Shown here piece by piece: positions 14,487 to 21,753 of a DNA stretch of 40,272 bases. A program made the translations under genes and the position numbers. Source of the DNA: Pyrinomonadaceae bacterium (lineage in GTDB: Bacteria > Acidobacteriota > Blastocatellia > Pyrinomonadales > Pyrinomonadaceae); the NCBI GenBank assembly GCA_030838445.1, contig JAUZFQ010000115.1, forward strand, positions 1-40,272, given 5' to 3'. How positions within the stretch are numbered: position 1 is the stretch's first letter; each line of letters begins with the position of its first letter. The notes under the pieces are model-generated. The model saw only the letters and a program-made list of their open reading frames with translations, did no database searches and had not been told where the DNA came from.

Positions 14487-16067
14487 TCAAGCGGCGTGTT
14501 GCGCGTTCCCCGTCGCGCAGGCCATGACTTTTTCCGGCGTCGCGTTGTTGCGCGCGAACTCGCCCGTCACGCGCCCTTCGTGCAGGACGAGCACGCGGTC
14601 GGAGAGGCCGAGCACTTCCGGCAGTTCCGAAGAGACGAGCACGATGGCGAGGCCGGACTTCGCCAGTTGGTTGATCTGCGCGTAGATTTCCTGCTTCGCG
14701 CCCACGTCTATGCCGCGCGTCGGCTCGTCCAAAAAGAGCACGCGCGGGTTCGTCAACAGCCACTTGGCGAGCACGACCTTCTGCTGGTTGCCTCCCGATA
14801 GCGTGCCCGCGACGGTGAAGACCGAGTTGGCCTTGACGCGCAACTCGCGCATCGAGCGATTGCCCTCGGCCGCTTCGCGGTCAACGTTCGTCACGAAGCG
14901 TCCGGAGATGCGCGTGAGTCCGGCGAGCGTCATGTTGTTCAGGATCGTCTGGTCGAGCACGAGGCCGAAGCGTTTGCGATCTTCCGTGACGAAGCCGAGG
15001 CCGTGGCGGATGGCGTCGGCCGGACTCTCGATCCCTACGCGCTTGCCTTCAATCAGCACCTCGCCCGACGTGCGCCCCGCGTGCGCGCCGAAGATCGCCA
15101 TCAACAGGTCGCTGCGCCCCGCGCCCATCAATCCGGCCACGCCCAACACCTCGCCGCGTCGCACCGCGAAACTCACGCCGTCAACCAACTTCTTCCCGGC
15201 CACGTTCGGGTCTTCGACCGTGATGTCGCGCGCCTCGAACACGACGCCGCCCTGCTCGTGATCGGGCGTGGGGAAAATGTCTCCGACTTCGCGCCCGACC
15301 ATCCGCGCGATGACCTTCGCCTCGTTGAGCGCACGCGCCGGTTCAGTCCCGACCGTGCGCCCGTCGCGCAGGACGGTGATGCGGTCGCTCATGCGAAACA
15401 CCTCGTCCAGTTTGTGCGAGATGTAGATCATGCCGACGCCGCGCGTCTCTCTCAGTTCGTTGAGGATGCCGAAGAGCGTCTCGACTTCCGTGCCGGTGAG
15501 CGCGGCGGTCGGCTCGTCGAGGACGAGGAGGCGCGCCTCGTGCGAGAGGGCTTTGGCGATCTCGACGAGTTGCTGCTGGCCGATGCCTAAGTTGCGGATG
15601 GGCGTGCGCGGGTCGAGCGGGAGGCGTAAGGAGTCGAGCAGTTGACGCGCGCGCGAGTAGAGTTCGTCCCAACGGATGACGCCGAGGCGGCGCGGCTCGC
15701 GCCCCAGAAAAATGTTCTCACCAATCGTCATCTCTTTGACGAGCGAGAGTTCCTGATAGATGACGGCGATCCCGGCGACCTCGGCGTCGCGCACGCTCTT
15801 GAACTGTTTGAGCGCGCCTTCGATGCGAATCTCGCCGCCGTACTCCGGGTAAGGATAGACGCCGCCGAGTATCTTCATCAGCGTGGACTTGCCCGCGCCG
15901 TTCTCGCCGACGAGCGCGTGAAACTCGCCGCGCTTGAGATCGAAGGTCACGCCGTCGAGCGCGCGCACGCCGGGGAAGGTCTTCGTGATGTCGCGCATCT
16001 CAAGGAAGGGCGCGGCGTCGGGCGTGCCGTCCGTCGGGTTCGTCGGGTTCGCCGTCGTGTTCGTCAT
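14487..16067 (-). CDS. xylG: Sugar ABC transporter ATP-binding protein with two ATPase domains, XylG-like
   Basis: A 526-residue protein with two fused ABC domains, the rule for monosaccharide importers. The first has Walker A GENGAGKS (54-61), signature LGIGQQQ and Walker B LLVLDEPTAAL. The second has the degenerate Walker A GLMGAGRS, signature LSGGNQQKV and Walker B VLFLDEPTRGID. It powers transport through the XylH-like permease, whose start is 42 bp downstream. The start is uncertain: the ATG at 16067 lacks a good ribosome site, whereas a TTG at 16079 overlaps the stop of the preceding gene (TTGA), which would fit translational coupling. Confidence 0.9.
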   Translation of the reverse strand: MTNTTANPTNPTDGTPDAAPFLEMRDITKTFPGVRALDGVTFDLKRGEFHALVGENGAGKSTLMKILGGVYPYPEYGGEIRIEGALKQFKSVRDAEVAGIAVIYQELSLVKEMTIGENIFLGREPRRLGVIRWDELYSRARQLLDSLRLPLDPRTPIRNLGIGQQQLVEIAKALSHEARLLVLDEPTAALTGTEVETLFGILNELRETRGVGMIYISHKLDEVFRMSDRITVLRDGRTVGTEPARALNEAKVIARMVGREVGDIFPTPDHEQGGVVFEARDITVEDPNVAGKKLVDGVSFAVRRGEVLGVAGLMGAGRSDLLMAIFGAHAGRTSGEVLIEGKRVGIESPADAIRHGLGFVTEDRKRFGLVLDQTILNNMTLAGLTRISGRFVTNVDREAAEGNRSMRELRVKANSVFTVAGTLSGGNQQKVVLAKWLLTNPRVLFLDEPTRGIDVGAKQEIYAQINQLAKSGLAIVLVSSELPEVLGLSDRVLVLHEGRVTGEFARNNATPEKVMACATGNAQHAA

Positions 16068-16075
16068 GTCGTTCG

Positions 16076-16483
16076 TCAACCGCGGCGGGCGACGGGCGCG
16101 TCCGCGTTCCAGATGTCGGCGTGGATTTTCCAGGTGCCGCCATCGTTCTTCCAGAGCACGATGTACTTGCCGGACTGCTCGACGCGCTCACCGCCGCCGC
16201 CCGGCACTTCCATGCCGAGCGTGAACCGCCCGATCTCCGTGGCGAGGTCGCCGCCGCTCGTCTCCACGTCTATCGTTTCGAGCGTGGCCGCTTTGATCCC
16301 CATCTTCATCGCGCCCTGCCAGAAGGCCGTGATCGCCTCCGTCCCGCTGAGCGCGGGCGCGTCGGGCGGCATCAGGCGCGCGTCCGCCGTGTAGAGCGCA
16401 GCGATGCCCGCCGCGTCGCCGCGCCCGAAGATTTCGGCAAACTTCAAGTTGGTCTTTTCGATCACCTTACGAACATCTTCCAT
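16076..16483 (-). CDS. SnoaL-like / DUF4440 protein inside the sugar ABC operon
   Basis: A 135-residue protein. AAGGAGG stands 8 bp before the ATG at 16483, better spaced than for the ATG at 16489. It has the cone-shaped NTF2-like/DUF4440 pattern: FAEIFGRGDAAGIAALYTADA early, then LSGTEAITAFWQ, and a final KYIVLWKNDGGTWKIHADIW. The family includes ketosteroid-isomerase-like proteins, polyketide cyclases and many proteins of unknown role that bind small molecules in the central pocket. It has no signal peptide, so it is probably cytoplasmic. It lies between the binding protein (21 bp upstream) and the ATPase, where such a gene is not expected. It may act on or sense the imported compound, but this is inference. 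Confidence 0.8.
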   Translation of the reverse strand: MEDVRKVIEKTNLKFAEIFGRGDAAGIAALYTADARLMPPDAPALSGTEAITAFWQGAMKMGIKAATLETIDVETSGGDLATEIGRFTLGMEVPGGGGERVEQSGKYIVLWKNDGGTWKIHADIWNADAPVARRG

Positions 16484-16504
16484 CAACATAGCCTCCTTAA
16501 AACT

Positions 16505-17620
16505 TTAAAGTTTCGGGCACTGATCGGCGGGAATCTTCTCGCAGATTTTTTCGAGCGTCTGGTAGCCGTCTTTGACGACGATGCCGATGTTGTTCTTGTC
16601 CACAGCGAGCGGTTCGTAGAGCATCGAAGGCACTTTCTTCCGACCGTTATCAACCGTGTCGTTCGTCTCGACCTGTTGCCCGCGCGCGAGTTTGAGCGCG
16701 GCGTCAACCGCGCCGTAGGCGAGCGGCTGGATCGGCTTGTAGATGGTCATCGTCTGCTTGCCCTCGACGATGTATTGGAGCGAGGCGAGGTCTGCGTCCT
16801 GCCCGGAGACCAACACTTTGCCCGCGAGCCGCTGCCCGTCGAGCGCCTGAATCGCGCCGCGCGCCGTGCCGTCGTTGGCGGCGATGACGGCCACCACCTC
16901 GTTATTGAACTGCGTCAGCGCGTTCTCCACGATGTTCAGAGCCTCGCTCGCCAGCCACTCGCGCGCCGGTTGATCGACGACGATCTTAATGTCGCCGCGA
17001 TCCACGGCGGGCTTCAAGATGTTCATCTGCCCGTCGTGCAGCAGGCGCGCGTTGTTGTCCGTGGCCGACCCTTGCACGACGACGTAGTTGCCCTTCGGCG
17101 CGCGTTTGAGGATGTAGTCGGCCTGCAACTCGCCGATCTTGATGACCTGATGCGAGACGTAGAGGTCAACGTCCGAGTTCTTGATCAAACGGTCGTAGCT
17201 GATAACGGGCACGCCTTCGCGGTGCGCCATCTCGACGATGGTCGCCGCGATCTCGCTGTTGTGCGGAGCGACGATGAGCACGTCAACTTTTTGCGAGAGC
17301 AAATTCTCGGCCTGCTTGATCTGCAAGTTGTCGTCGCTGTTCGCCACCTGCACGGAGAGTTGCGCGCCGAGTTCCGCCGCGCGCTTCTCCACCAAATCCT
17401 TGTCGCGCTGCCAGCGTTCCTCCTTGAGCGTGTCCATCAGGAAGCCGATGAAAACTTTGTCGTTCGCCCCCTTCTTCTGGCGCGTCGCGCCCGCGCTGCC
17501 CGTGCCCCCGGCGTTCTGGCTGCCGCCCGCACTGTTGCCGTCGCCGCCGCTCGTACACGCGGCGGCCGTGGCGAGCACCACCAACAGCAAGGCCGCGAGG
17601 AAATGTTTGCTTCTGCCCAT
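16505..17620 (-). CDS. xylF: Sugar ABC transporter substrate-binding lipoprotein, XylF-like
   Basis: A 371-residue protein. The ATG at 17620 (AAGGAGCG upstream) gives MGRSKHFLAALLLVV then TAAAC, a lipoprotein signal with lipidated Cys22. The longer frame upstream adds a non-signal-like extension. The mature protein is a two-lobed periplasmic-binding-protein fold of the XylF type: IGFLMDTLKEERWQRD, LIVAPHN, VPVISYDRLI, VVVQGSATDNNARLLHDGQM, VIAANDGTARGAIQAL and LVSGQDADLASLQYI. It captures a monosaccharide, most likely D-xylose by homology, for the XylG/XylH-like importer. First gene of the operon; a 433-bp region separates it from the divergent TonB receptor. Confidence 0.9.
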   Translation of the reverse strand: MGRSKHFLAALLLVVLATAAACTSGGDGNSAGGSQNAGGTGSAGATRQKKGANDKVFIGFLMDTLKEERWQRDKDLVEKRAAELGAQLSVQVANSDDNLQIKQAENLLSQKVDVLIVAPHNSEIAATIVEMAHREGVPVISYDRLIKNSDVDLYVSHQVIKIGELQADYILKRAPKGNYVVVQGSATDNNARLLHDGQMNILKPAVDRGDIKIVVDQPAREWLASEALNIVENALTQFNNEVVAVIAANDGTARGAIQALDGQRLAGKVLVSGQDADLASLQYIVEGKQTMTIYKPIQPLAYGAVDAALKLARGQQVETNDTVDNGRKKVPSMLYEPLAVDKNNIGIVVKDGYQTLEKICEKIPADQCPKL

Positions 17621-18053
17621 GAATACACGCTCCTTCAATGTGTCCAATGTGTCGTTAGAATTGCCGGGGAGTTCCCACAGTCGTGTGTCAACGGGGTCAG
17701 GATGGCGTGCATCCGAACCCGAAATTTGCGAGACCGGCACAAGGCGGCCGCGCGCGCTGCGTTGGATCAGTAAAAACTAAAACTGTCTGATCGGTGGCCG
17801 TAGCTTAACAAAGGGGGAGGGTAGATTTCCATTGAATTTTTAGCGGTCGAGTGATAAGTTGCGCTCAACCTTAATTGTTCAATCGAATTATGGCTTACAA
17901 CTTGGGGGCGACTTCGCCCCAACTGTACTCTCAAAAGAGTCCGGCAGCCACCGGAAAGTGAAGACGTTTTCTACTGACCTCACTCGGCTGGCATGCTTCC
18001 GCGCACCTTGCGCCGGAAGACCTGCCATGCGTGAGGCCCTCGTGGAGGTTCAA
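17621..18053. promoter_or_regulatory. Divergent control region between xylF-like and TonB-receptor genes
   Basis: No gene supported. Visible elements: GATCAG...CTGATC inverted half-sites at 17765-17792, 15 bp or so apart with an A/T-rich centre, a possible operator; and a stem-loop at 17902-17922 (TTGGGGGCG-ACTT-CGCCCCAA). AT-rich patches at 17771-17785 and 17829-17890 are likely promoter positions, but no clear -35/-10 pair stands out. GGAGG at 18044-18048 serves the receptor gene. Confidence 0.4.
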
Positions 18054-21000
18054 ATGATGAGTCTACGGCCGACCGATCTTCTCCGCACGATCTTCTGCGG
18101 CGCGCTCCTCTTACTCTGCTGCGCCGCTACGACTGCGAACGCACAGTTCAGAGCCAACATTCAAGGCACGGTCTCCGACCCGACCGGCGCGGTCGTCCCC
18201 GGCGCGACCGTCACGCTGATTAACAACGAGACCGCCAAGTCGCAGACGACCGTGACGAGCGACGAAGGCTTTTACCGCTTCTCAGGTCTCGCTCCGGGCA
18301 AGTACACGATCACCGGCGAGCGCGAGGGCTTCGCGCGGCAGGAACTCAAAGACATCATCGTCAGCGGCGAAGACACTCAAGGGTTCGACATCACGCTGAC
18401 GACCGGCCAGATCGGCGAGACGGTGACGGTCGTCAGCGACTCTGTGCCGCTCTTAGAAACCGAGACCGGCAACGTCCGTGGCGTGATCACGGCCGAAGAG
18501 GTGCGCCGCCTGCCGCAGGTCGGGCGCAACCCTTACGAACTGGCGCGCACCGCGCCCGGCGTGCTCGGCGACACGGCGCGCGGCGGCACGGGCAATCAGG
18601 CGCAGTTCATTCCCGGCGTCGAGGGCGTCGGCGGCGGCTCTAACTCCGGCGTCTTCCAGACGGAGAACCAGACGCAGATCAGCGCCAACGGCCAGCGCGT
18701 GTCCAGCAACAACTACATGGTTGACGGCGTGAGCGTCAACAGTCTCGGTCTGGGCGGCGCGGCGGTCGTGACGCCGAATCAGGAGTCGGTCAAGGAAGTT
18801 TCCGTCGTCACCAGCAGCTACTCGGCCGAGGACGGGCGCAACACCGGCGCGCAGATCAAGGTCGTCTCGCAGAACGGCACGAACGACTTCCACGGCTCGG
18901 CCGTGATCAACTACGGCTCGCCCAAACTCAACGCCTTCAACCAGTATTTCGGCAGCCCCACCGCCCCGCGCGCGCCCGGTCGCGTCGAACAGTACGAGCG
19001 CAAGTTTGCGGGAAGCATCGGCGGCCCCATCTACCTGCCGCGCTTCGGCGAAGGCGGCAAGTCTTACTACAGCGGCAAGAACCGCCTCTTCTTTTTCGCC
19101 TCGTACGAAGGCTTGCGCCGCAGCAACACCAACTTCAGCGACATCTTCATCGAGACGCCGGAGTTTCGCGATTACGTCTCGCGCGTGCGCCCCGGCGGCT
19201 TCGCCGCGCGCCTCTTCAACACGCCCGGCATCACTCCGCGCGTCATCGCCACCGGACTCGCCACGTCCGGCCCGAACGGCCCGAATCAGGCTATCAACGG
19301 GCAAGCCGGATTGAGTTTCGACATCGGCTCGATCAACTCGCCCTTCGGGCAGAACGTCAACCCCACGCCGACCGGCTTCTTCGACGGCATCCCCGACGTG
19401 ACGCTCGCACGCGTGGCGATCCCCAACAGCACGCGCGGCAACCAGTACAACGCGCGCTTCGACTACAACCTCAGCCAGCGCGACTCGTTCGCGCTCAGCA
19501 TGTACTTCACCAAGCTCGGCAGCTTCTCCGGCTCGTCGAGCGGGCGGCCGTTCGAGGACATCTCCTTCCAACCGTTTAACTCCGCCGTCGCCCTGACCAA
19601 CATTCACACGTTCTCGCCCACGGTCTTGAACGAGGCGCGCTTCAATTTCACGCGCTTCAACGCGAACGAACTCGCAGACCTCGGCGCGGAGAATCTCTCC
19701 GTCCCGCGTTTGCAGATTCAAGGCTTCGGGCAGGGGTTCAGTTTCGGCGGCGCGCCGAGCTTCGGCATAGACCGCGGCCGTCCCAACAACCGCACGCAGA
19801 ACACCTACGAACTCCGCGACGTGTTGACGTGGGTGCGCGGCAATCAGGCCATCAAGTTCGGCGGCGAGGCGCGCAACGAACAGGACAACAACAACCTCGT
19901 GTCGGGCGCGCGTCCTGAGTTCGTCTTCAAGAGCCTGCTCGACTTCGCCAACGATTCCGTCTTCTTCCAGAACATAGACATTGACCCGCGCACCGGCGGC
20001 GCGGCCAACGGCCAACGCTACTTTCGCTCCAACACCTACGGCCTCTTCGTGCAGGACGACTGGAAGGCCAGACCCAACCTGACGCTCAACATCGGCGTGC
20101 GCTACGAGTACCAGACGCCTTTGACGGAGAAAGAGGGGCGGCTCACCAACTACGTCCTCGGCCCGAACGGCATCGTTGACGGGCGCGTCGTCCCGGTCGA
20201 ACGCCTTCATAAGCCCGACCGCAACAACTTCGCGCCGCGTCTCGGCTTCGCCTACTCGCCGCGCATCAAATCGTTCGGCGGGCTGCTCGACGAAGATCGC
20301 GCCGTCATCCGCGGCGGCTTCGGCATCGCCTACGACCGCATCTTCTCTAACCTGTTGAGCGGCGCGCGCGGCAACACGCCGTTCTTCGCGCGCGTCGGCC
20401 TCTGCTGCTCCGGCACGCTCAACGCCGCCGAACCCGGCCCGATTCTCTACTCCTTCGCCGTCGCCGGGTCGCCCTTCGTCTACCCGCTGAACCCGGCCTT
20501 GCTTCGCGGCATTGACCCGCTGACGGGCGGCCTGCTCGACCCGAACCCGCAAACGCTGCCGGGCGGTTTCATCCGCCGCGACATCCCCGTCGAGATCAAC
20601 GGCTCGCCGGAGAACTTGCCGAACTCCTACATCTACAACTACTCGCTCGAACTCCAGTATCAACTGACGCGCAAGACCGTCGGCTCCGTCGGCTACGTGG
20701 GCAACATGGGGCGCAAACTGATTCGCACCATTGACCTCAACCGCTTCATCCCCGGCGACACTTTCGACTTCAACCGCGACCGCGTGCAGACGGCCGACGC
20801 GCGCGGCAACCCCGTCACGCCGCGTCTCACCGGCAACCCGAACTTCGACCGCATCTTCTTCCCGCTGCCCGACGTAAATTCGAGTTACAACTCGATGATC
20901 CTGCGCGTCACGCGCCAGTACGCGCGCGGCCTTCAGGGCGAAGCCATCTACCGTTGGAGCAAGAGCATCGACACGAGTTCGTTCGGGCGCGGCACGCAGC

Positions 21001-21665
21001 AAGACTACCCGATTGACCAGAGCCTCATGCGTGGGCCTTCCGATTTCGACGTGCGGCACAACTTCACGGCGAGCTTCCTCTGGGACGTGCCGTTCTTCCG
21101 CAACCGCGAAACTCTGGCGGGCAAGTTGCTCGGCGGCTTCCAGTTGAACGGCATCCTGACGGTGCGTTCGGGCTTCCCCTTCACGCCCATCGTCTTCGCT
21201 CCGGACGTGGCCGACCCGAACGGCGACGGCATCCTGCCCGACCGCCCCACGCAATACTTCGGCGGCGACATCAGGGGCGGCTCGAATCAGGATTTCATCA
21301 ACGGCATCTTCGGCACGCGCGGACCGGAAATCTTCGGCGTCTTCCGCGACTGCAACGACTTCCCGCGACGCTGTTTCAATAGCGCCGTTCGCGGCGCGCC
21401 GGGCATCGGGCGCAACTCTTTCCGCGGGCCGGGCTATCGTTCGCTCGATTTGAGCGTCGTCAAGCAGACGGGCTTGCCGGGCTTCCTCGGCGACGCGGCG
21501 AACCTCGAACTCCGCGCCAATTTCTTCAACGTCCTGAACCTGCTGAACCTCCCCTCGTTCCAACCGGCGACGGATCAGGTAAACATCACGCACCCTGACT
21601 TCGGGCGCGCGACGTTCGGCCTCGCCGGGCGCGTGGTCGAACTGCAAGCGCGGTTCAGTTTCTAA
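18054..21665 (+). CDS. TonB-dependent receptor, Oar-like, with carboxypeptidase-regulatory N-terminal domain
   Basis: A 1203-residue protein. GGAGG precedes two adjacent ATGs (18054 and 18057); the longer upstream frame lacks a signal. A signal peptide (about 1-28, ending ANAQ) leads to a CarboxypepD_reg domain (about 30-115: GTVSDPTGAVVPGATVTL, FYRFSGLAPGKYTI). A plug domain follows (VTVVSDSVPLLET, RLPQVGRNPYELARTAPGV, NNYMVDGVSVN). The rest is a large beta-barrel with YGLFVQDDWKARPNLTLNIG and a C-terminal aromatic end (LQARFSF). Oar-like receptors are the main outer-membrane uptake or binding proteins of Acidobacteriota and often stand beside glycoside hydrolases without SusD. Position suggests that it brings in oligosaccharides for the GH3/GH144 enzymes that follow. 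Confidence 0.9.
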   Translation: MMSLRPTDLLRTIFCGALLLLCCAATTANAQFRANIQGTVSDPTGAVVPGATVTLINNETAKSQTTVTSDEGFYRFSGLAPGKYTITGEREGFARQELKDIIVSGEDTQGFDITLTTGQIGETVTVVSDSVPLLETETGNVRGVITAEEVRRLPQVGRNPYELARTAPGVLGDTARGGTGNQAQFIPGVEGVGGGSNSGVFQTENQTQISANGQRVSSNNYMVDGVSVNSLGLGGAAVVTPNQESVKEVSVVTSSYSAEDGRNTGAQIKVVSQNGTNDFHGSAVINYGSPKLNAFNQYFGSPTAPRAPGRVEQYERKFAGSIGGPIYLPRFGEGGKSYYSGKNRLFFFASYEGLRRSNTNFSDIFIETPEFRDYVSRVRPGGFAARLFNTPGITPRVIATGLATSGPNGPNQAINGQAGLSFDIGSINSPFGQNVNPTPTGFFDGIPDVTLARVAIPNSTRGNQYNARFDYNLSQRDSFALSMYFTKLGSFSGSSSGRPFEDISFQPFNSAVALTNIHTFSPTVLNEARFNFTRFNANELADLGAENLSVPRLQIQGFGQGFSFGGAPSFGIDRGRPNNRTQNTYELRDVLTWVRGNQAIKFGGEARNEQDNNNLVSGARPEFVFKSLLDFANDSVFFQNIDIDPRTGGAANGQRYFRSNTYGLFVQDDWKARPNLTLNIGVRYEYQTPLTEKEGRLTNYVLGPNGIVDGRVVPVERLHKPDRNNFAPRLGFAYSPRIKSFGGLLDEDRAVIRGGFGIAYDRIFSNLLSGARGNTPFFARVGLCCSGTLNAAEPGPILYSFAVAGSPFVYPLNPALLRGIDPLTGGLLDPNPQTLPGGFIRRDIPVEINGSPENLPNSYIYNYSLELQYQLTRKTVGSVGYVGNMGRKLIRTIDLNRFIPGDTFDFNRDRVQTADARGNPVTPRLTGNPNFDRIFFPLPDVNSSYNSMILRVTRQYARGLQGEAIYRWSKSIDTSSFGRGTQQDYPIDQSLMRGPSDFDVRHNFTASFLWDVPFFRNRETLAGKLLGGFQLNGILTVRSGFPFTPIVFAPDVADPNGDGILPDRPTQYFGGDIRGGSNQDFINGIFGTRGPEIFGVFRDCNDFPRRCFNSAVRGAPGIGRNSFRGPGYRSLDLSVVKQTGLPGFLGDAANLELRANFFNVLNLLNLPSFQPATDQVNITHPDFGRATFGLAGRVVELQARFSF

Positions 21666-21680
21666 GGAGCGTTTCCAGAG

Positions 21681-21736
21681 CGGCGCGCGAATCGGGTAGA
21701 CGACTCAATCGTCCTGCCCGTTCGCGCGCCGTTTTT
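21681..21736 (+). terminator. Intrinsic terminator or attenuator after the TonB receptor
   Basis: Outer stem CGGCGCGCGAA (21681-21691) pairs perfectly with 21721-21731 and is followed at once by TTTTT. The inner part (about 21693-21703 with 21709-21720) also pairs almost fully. It lies only 18 bp before the GH3 start, so it may let only part of the receptor transcript continue into the hydrolase genes. Confidence 0.75.
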
Positions 21737-21753
21737 CCGAGGAGTCCGGTTCT

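Noticed and set aside
17621-17740. 40-residue N-terminal extension of the XylF-like protein
   Set aside because: The lipoprotein signal begins at the ATG at 17620, which has its own ribosome site.
16121-17773. 550-codon plus-strand frame across the XylF and DUF4440 genes
   Set aside because: Runs opposite two well-supported genes and has no recognisable motif.
17859-18053. 65-residue N-terminal extension of the TonB receptor
   Set aside because: No signal peptide in the extension, while GGAGG and a signal peptide support the start at 18054/18057.
18453-21647. 1064-codon minus-strand frame opposite the TonB receptor
   Set aside because: Arg/Ala/Val/Glu-rich shadow in GC-rich DNA; the plus strand encodes a clear TonB-dependent receptor.
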